DNA of 64,000 bases from Marinirhabdus gelatinilytica (GTDB lineage Bacteria > Bacteroidota > Bacteroidia > Flavobacteriales > Flavobacteriaceae), in assembly GCF_003353425.1 (NCBI RefSeq), contig NZ_QRAO01000001.1:1135886-1199885 (forward strand), written 5' to 3'. The notes under the pieces were generated by a model, which was not told the DNA's origin, searched no databases, and saw nothing but the letters and a program-made list of their open reading frames with translations. Each line of letters opens with the position of its first letter. The first letter of the stretch is position 1. Shown one piece after another: positions 60,660 through 64,000 of the stretch. The translations under genes and the position numbers were made by a program.

Positions 60660-62726
60660 ATGATAAAAGTTTTTACACTGCTTTTTCTTGTTGCTACAAT
60701 ACAACTTACTGAAGCACAGGAAATAACAAAAAAAGGGGATAGTCTTGCGCAGCTTGTAAAAAAGAATAATGCAAGGGATACAGACCAAGTATTCGAATAC
60801 GGAAAGGAGCTGGCGTTGCAAAACGATACGCTGGTCTCCCCGATTGGAAATGCTGAAAAACTGGGATATCCTTGGGAAGATAAGGTGTCATTCCAGTTTC
60901 ACCTTGGGACCACCCGTGGGTATTTCGATGCTGGACTGTATCAAGAGGCAAAAGCTGAAATGCAACATGCTGAAAAGTTTCTAGGGAACTCGAACAAAGA
61001 GCAACTGGATTATTGGTACAGTATGGGGCTTGTAGAACAGAAGCTCAGTAATTTTAAAACAGCAAAGCAGTATTACAATAAGGCCTTTACGTTTCTTGAA
61101 AAAGTGGAGAATGAAGAAATACGTCAAGACTGCTTAAATAATCTAGCTGCTTGCGAGATAGAATTGGGAAATTTCGAAAAAGCTATAGAACTTCAGCAAC
61201 AAGCCCTTACACTGGCCGAAAAACTAACCGATAGCGTCTCTATGGGTAAGGTGCTGAACAATATTTCAGTATTGTACCAAAAGCTGGACAATTTTGAAGC
61301 CTCATTGGAGTATATGGCCAGGGGAATACAGTTGGACAGTATTATGAATGATAGGCGAAGCCTTTCAGCAAGTTTGTTAAACTACGGAATCACTACAAGG
61401 AGGAAGGCCCTAAAAGAAAAAGATACCGAAGGACTCAAAAAAGCACGAAGCTATTACTTAAAATCCATGCAGGTTGCTGAGGAAGTTGATTACTTTCAGG
61501 TAAAAGCGGCGGTGTTGGCAAATCTAATAAACGTCGAAACCGATCTAGGTAATTTTAAAAAAGCCATAACCTATGGTGAAGAGGCGCTGGAATTCAATAA
61601 AGGTATCAATAACAAATATGGTGTTATGCTCACAAGTCTTAATTTGGGAGCAGCGTATGTTGACGACAAGCAATTTGCCAAAGCCGAGCCATTATTGGAT
61701 AATGCATTGACCTTGGCACAAGAAATGAACTTTACAGCAGGTATTCAAGAAACAAAATATGCCCTTAACAGTTTGTATAAGGAACAAGGAGACTACAAAC
61801 GCGCCTATACGCTTTATAGGGAATATATCGATATTAAAGATTCAATCGCATCGATGGATGTGAAAAATAAAGTGAACGAACTGGAGATACAATACGAAAC
61901 CGAAAAAAAGGAAAACGAGATCCTCCAGCAACGTGCCCAGCTGGCAGAGAAAGATTTGGAAGTACGTCGAAAGAACACCTTGGTGTATGGTGGCTTTGGA
62001 CTGGCGCTACTGTTGGGATTGATGGGCTACCTATTCTACAACCAGCAAAAACTGAAGAACCGTCAACTACAAAAAGAGGCCCAACTGCAAACCGCCCTCT
62101 CTAAAATTGAAACACAGAACAAACTGCAGGAACAACGCCTGCGCATCTCCCGCGACCTGCACGACAACATTGGCTCACAGCTTACCTTCGTGACCTCTTC
62201 CATAGACAACCTGCAATATGCCTTGAAAGGAAGCAATGAAAAGATAACCCAAAAATTGGGCAACATAAGTGAGTTCACCACACAGACCATCTATGAGCTT
62301 AGGGACACCATCTGGGCGATGAACAAGACGCAGATCACGGCAGAGGACCTTCAGGTGCGCATTGCCAATTTTATAGACAAAGCTGGAAAGGCCGCTGAAG
62401 GGGTAACCTTCAATTATGAGGTGGGTGAGGGAATCTCAGAGAAAATGTTCACTTCGGTGCAGGGTATCAATATATATCGCATCATTCAGGAAAGTGTCAA
62501 CAATGCATTGAAACATGCCCAAGCCAGTAAAATTTCAGTAGTGATGGAACAATCCGAAAAAGGAACTGTTATTGAAATCATGGACAATGGTATTGGTTTT
62601 AACGAAGCTGAAATTGAAGCAGGAAACGGTTTGGTAAACATAAGAAAGCGTGCTCGGGAATTGGGGGGTAAAGCCATTATTTCTGCTGCTCCACAAAATG
62701 GGACCAAGATTAAAATAGAACTGTAA
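60660..62726 (+). CDS. TPR histidine kinase (HisKA_3), first of pair
   Basis: 688 aa. Signal-like start (FTLLFLVATIQLTEAQ), periplasmic TPR array (blocks of 40 residues, about 100-400), membrane helix around 442-458 (LVYGGFGLALLLGLMGYLFY), coiled coil, then HisKA_3 with H-box RISRDLHDNIGSQL and HATPase_c (IQESVNNALKHA, DNGIGFNEAEI, GLVNIRKRARELGG). It phosphorylates a LuxR-type regulator, probably encoded beyond the window. It is followed at 2 bp by a paralogous kinase. Confidence 0.94.
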   Translation: MIKVFTLLFLVATIQLTEAQEITKKGDSLAQLVKKNNARDTDQVFEYGKELALQNDTLVSPIGNAEKLGYPWEDKVSFQFHLGTTRGYFDAGLYQEAKAEMQHAEKFLGNSNKEQLDYWYSMGLVEQKLSNFKTAKQYYNKAFTFLEKVENEEIRQDCLNNLAACEIELGNFEKAIELQQQALTLAEKLTDSVSMGKVLNNISVLYQKLDNFEASLEYMARGIQLDSIMNDRRSLSASLLNYGITTRRKALKEKDTEGLKKARSYYLKSMQVAEEVDYFQVKAAVLANLINVETDLGNFKKAITYGEEALEFNKGINNKYGVMLTSLNLGAAYVDDKQFAKAEPLLDNALTLAQEMNFTAGIQETKYALNSLYKEQGDYKRAYTLYREYIDIKDSIASMDVKNKVNELEIQYETEKKENEILQQRAQLAEKDLEVRRKNTLVYGGFGLALLLGLMGYLFYNQQKLKNRQLQKEAQLQTALSKIETQNKLQEQRLRISRDLHDNIGSQLTFVTSSIDNLQYALKGSNEKITQKLGNISEFTTQTIYELRDTIWAMNKTQITAEDLQVRIANFIDKAGKAAEGVTFNYEVGEGISEKMFTSVQGINIYRIIQESVNNALKHAQASKISVVMEQSEKGTVIEIMDNGIGFNEAEIEAGNGLVNIRKRARELGGKAIISAAPQNGTKIKIEL
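61899..62209. repeat. Duplicated kinase-module segment, copy 1
   Basis: Aligned to 63689-63999 with a constant offset of 1790 bp and no gaps. The last 124 bp (62086-62209) are identical, while the earlier part has scattered third-codon-position changes. It covers the coiled coil, membrane helix and H-box. Confidence 0.9.
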
Positions 62727-62728
62727 AA

Positions 62729-64000
62729 ATGTACCATATAAAAATACCTACGCTCTTAATGCTAACGACCATTGCTGTTATTACAGCAATGCATGGTTTG
62801 TATGGCCAAACCCAACAGCACATTGATAGTGTCAATGCAATCGTGATTCAGGGTTCAGCAAAAACACCCCAACAATTAGAGGATTTGCTGTTGCAAAATA
62901 TTGAAGATGCCCAAACGATACATTATCAAAAAGGAATTGCAGATGGATATGCTAAGCTCTCCCTTCTCCAATACTATAATGGCAGGTACGAAGATAATGT
63001 GACCAATATGTTACAGGCCATTAAAATTTACGAAGGCTTGCAATTGTTTGAGAATGTTTCGAAGAGCTATGGCGAGTTGGGATACCAGATGAAGCGTAGG
63101 GATTTTCAAAAAGGCGCTCGGTACATGCAAAAAGCTATTAACCTTGCTGAAAAGAATGATTTCCATTCAATCCTCAAGGACTTATACAACAATTACGGTG
63201 TATTAAAAGAAATGGAAGAGCAGTTGGATAGCGCACTATACTATTATGAAAGTTCGCTGCAACTGAAACAGCAGGAGGGAGACACTTTTGGGATTCCATA
63301 CAGTATTAGCAATATTGCAGGGGTGTACAGGTTAAAGAATGAATTTGATAAGGCTTTGGAAAATGCGAACCTGGCTCTGGATAAGAGAATCGCTTTGAAC
63401 GATTCCATTGGCTTGGCAGAAAATTACACCCAGTTGGCCGAGATTTTTCTAGCCCAAAACCGGCTGGATAGTGCTGTAATATACTTCGACAAATCGGTAC
63501 TCATTTCCAAACGGAAGGAATACCCATTTTTAACGCAATACAATTACCAACAACTAGCCGATGTCTTTAAAAGAAAAAATAACGCAACCAAGGCATTACA
63601 GTATTTCGAAGCTTATACTAAGATAAAAGATAGTATTCAAGCAGTTTCGGTTTCAGAAAAGGTAGCCAATCTTGAAATTGAATTCGAGACCGAAAAAAAG
63701 GAAAACGAGATACTACAGCAACGTGCGCAGCTGGCCGAAAAAGATTTGGAAGTACGTCGCAAGAACACCTTGGTGTATGGTGGCTTTGGGCTAGCGCTAC
63801 TCTTGGGATTATTGGGCTACCTTTTCTACAGCCAGCAAAAACTGAAGAACCGCCAACTACAAAAAGAGGCCCAATTGCAAACCGCCCTCTCTAAAATTGA
63901 AACACAGAACAAACTGCAGGAACAACGCCTGCGCATCTCCCGCGACCTGCACGACAACATTGGCTCACAGCTTACCTTCGTGACCTCTTCCATAGACAAT
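62729..64000 (+). CDS. TPR histidine kinase, second of pair, 3' end outside window
   Basis: About 424 codons visible. Start ATG at 62729, two bases after the first kinase's stop, so translation is coupled. Signal-like N-terminus (LLMLTTIAVITAMHGLYG), TPR repeats (LYNNYGVLKEMEEQLDSALYYYESSLQL, YSISNIAGVYRLKNEFDKALENANLAL), membrane helix and H-box region identical in design to the first. The sensor part is clearly different from the first kinase, but the kinase module is nearly identical in DNA. Confidence 0.93.
   Translation, partial: MYHIKIPTLLMLTTIAVITAMHGLYGQTQQHIDSVNAIVIQGSAKTPQQLEDLLLQNIEDAQTIHYQKGIADGYAKLSLLQYYNGRYEDNVTNMLQAIKIYEGLQLFENVSKSYGELGYQMKRRDFQKGARYMQKAINLAEKNDFHSILKDLYNNYGVLKEMEEQLDSALYYYESSLQLKQQEGDTFGIPYSISNIAGVYRLKNEFDKALENANLALDKRIALNDSIGLAENYTQLAEIFLAQNRLDSAVIYFDKSVLISKRKEYPFLTQYNYQQLADVFKRKNNATKALQYFEAYTKIKDSIQAVSVSEKVANLEIEFETEKKENEILQQRAQLAEKDLEVRRKNTLVYGGFGLALLLGLLGYLFYSQQKLKNRQLQKEAQLQTALSKIETQNKLQEQRLRISRDLHDNIGSQLTFVTSSIDN
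63689..63999. repeat. Duplicated kinase-module segment, copy 2
   Basis: Second copy of the segment at 61899-62209, in the neighbouring kinase. The last base visible (64000) is already a mismatch with copy 1 at 62210, so identity ends or continues with differences beyond the window. Confidence 0.9.

Noticed and set aside
1..64000. CRISPR arrays, rRNA genes, insertion sequences
   Set aside because: No regular spacer-repeat pattern, rRNA segments or transposase genes were seen; the five repeats at 32775 are unevenly spaced operator-like copies.

Overview
The window looks like a chromosome segment from a marine-type Flavobacteriia (Bacteroidota). It is AT-rich, start codons lack Shine-Dalgarno sequences, and several promoters fit TTTG-N19-TAnnTTTG. 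Family content also fits: RteC, GSCFA, a Bacteroidota-type tyrosine recombinase, DUF2024, TPM/LemA, and a compact cbb3-like oxidase. I cannot name the genus. All functional calls come from reading the sequence; no database search was run.

Region 1-25.8 kb is metabolic and stress-related. A partial glutamate dehydrogenase (minus strand) is preceded by three tightly packed small ORFs of 59, 48 and 40 codons. A well-spaced sigma-54-type promoter lies upstream of them, and a sigma-54 activator with its kinase lies about 1 kb away. Next comes a microaerobic/nitrosative-stress cluster: Rrf2 regulator, CcoN-like and CcoO-plus-cytochrome-c subunits, two small membrane proteins, group-III truncated haemoglobin, cupin. 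Then come DUF488, DoxX, an ECF sigma factor and GNAT, followed by a MarR locus (thioredoxin-like, secreted protein, DUF2024, MarR) with repeated TTAGGAnTCCTAA operators. The stretch ends with Usp, MscS, NhaA, pirin, Dps, a FUSC-type transporter, a glutamate-synthase-like protein and a lipoprotein.

Region 25.9-40.08 kb is mobile. It has an EEP-family protein, a DnaC-like ATPase, a replication-type protein, an excisionase-like HTH protein, RteC, a membrane LuxR protein with a one-domain asparaginase, and a defence-like block (Mrr-like protein divergent from a wHTH-Fic protein, DUF262/DUF1524/HEPN-like protein, HNH protein, unknown). It ends in a tyrosine recombinase beside a 43-nt 3' fragment of a tRNA-Met(CAT) gene with its terminator. 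That fragment is the displaced target site. No intact tRNA copy lies to its left in the window, so the other element end is probably beyond position 1, or the element has been rearranged.

Region 40.1-64 kb is mostly core chromosome: GlxA/AraC regulator, two VOC proteins, a decayed gene, acs, a small ORF, a SpoU methyltransferase, era, der, TPM/LemA genes, MerR, M23 peptidase, alaS, an internally deleted GxxExxY gene between inverted repeats, and GSCFA. The last 9 kb encodes exported proteins (lipoprotein, beta-propeller, two MORN proteins) and two tandem TPR histidine kinases. The kinases have a nearly identical kinase module but divergent sensors. Two of the exported-protein genes share a 30-bp upstream repeat.
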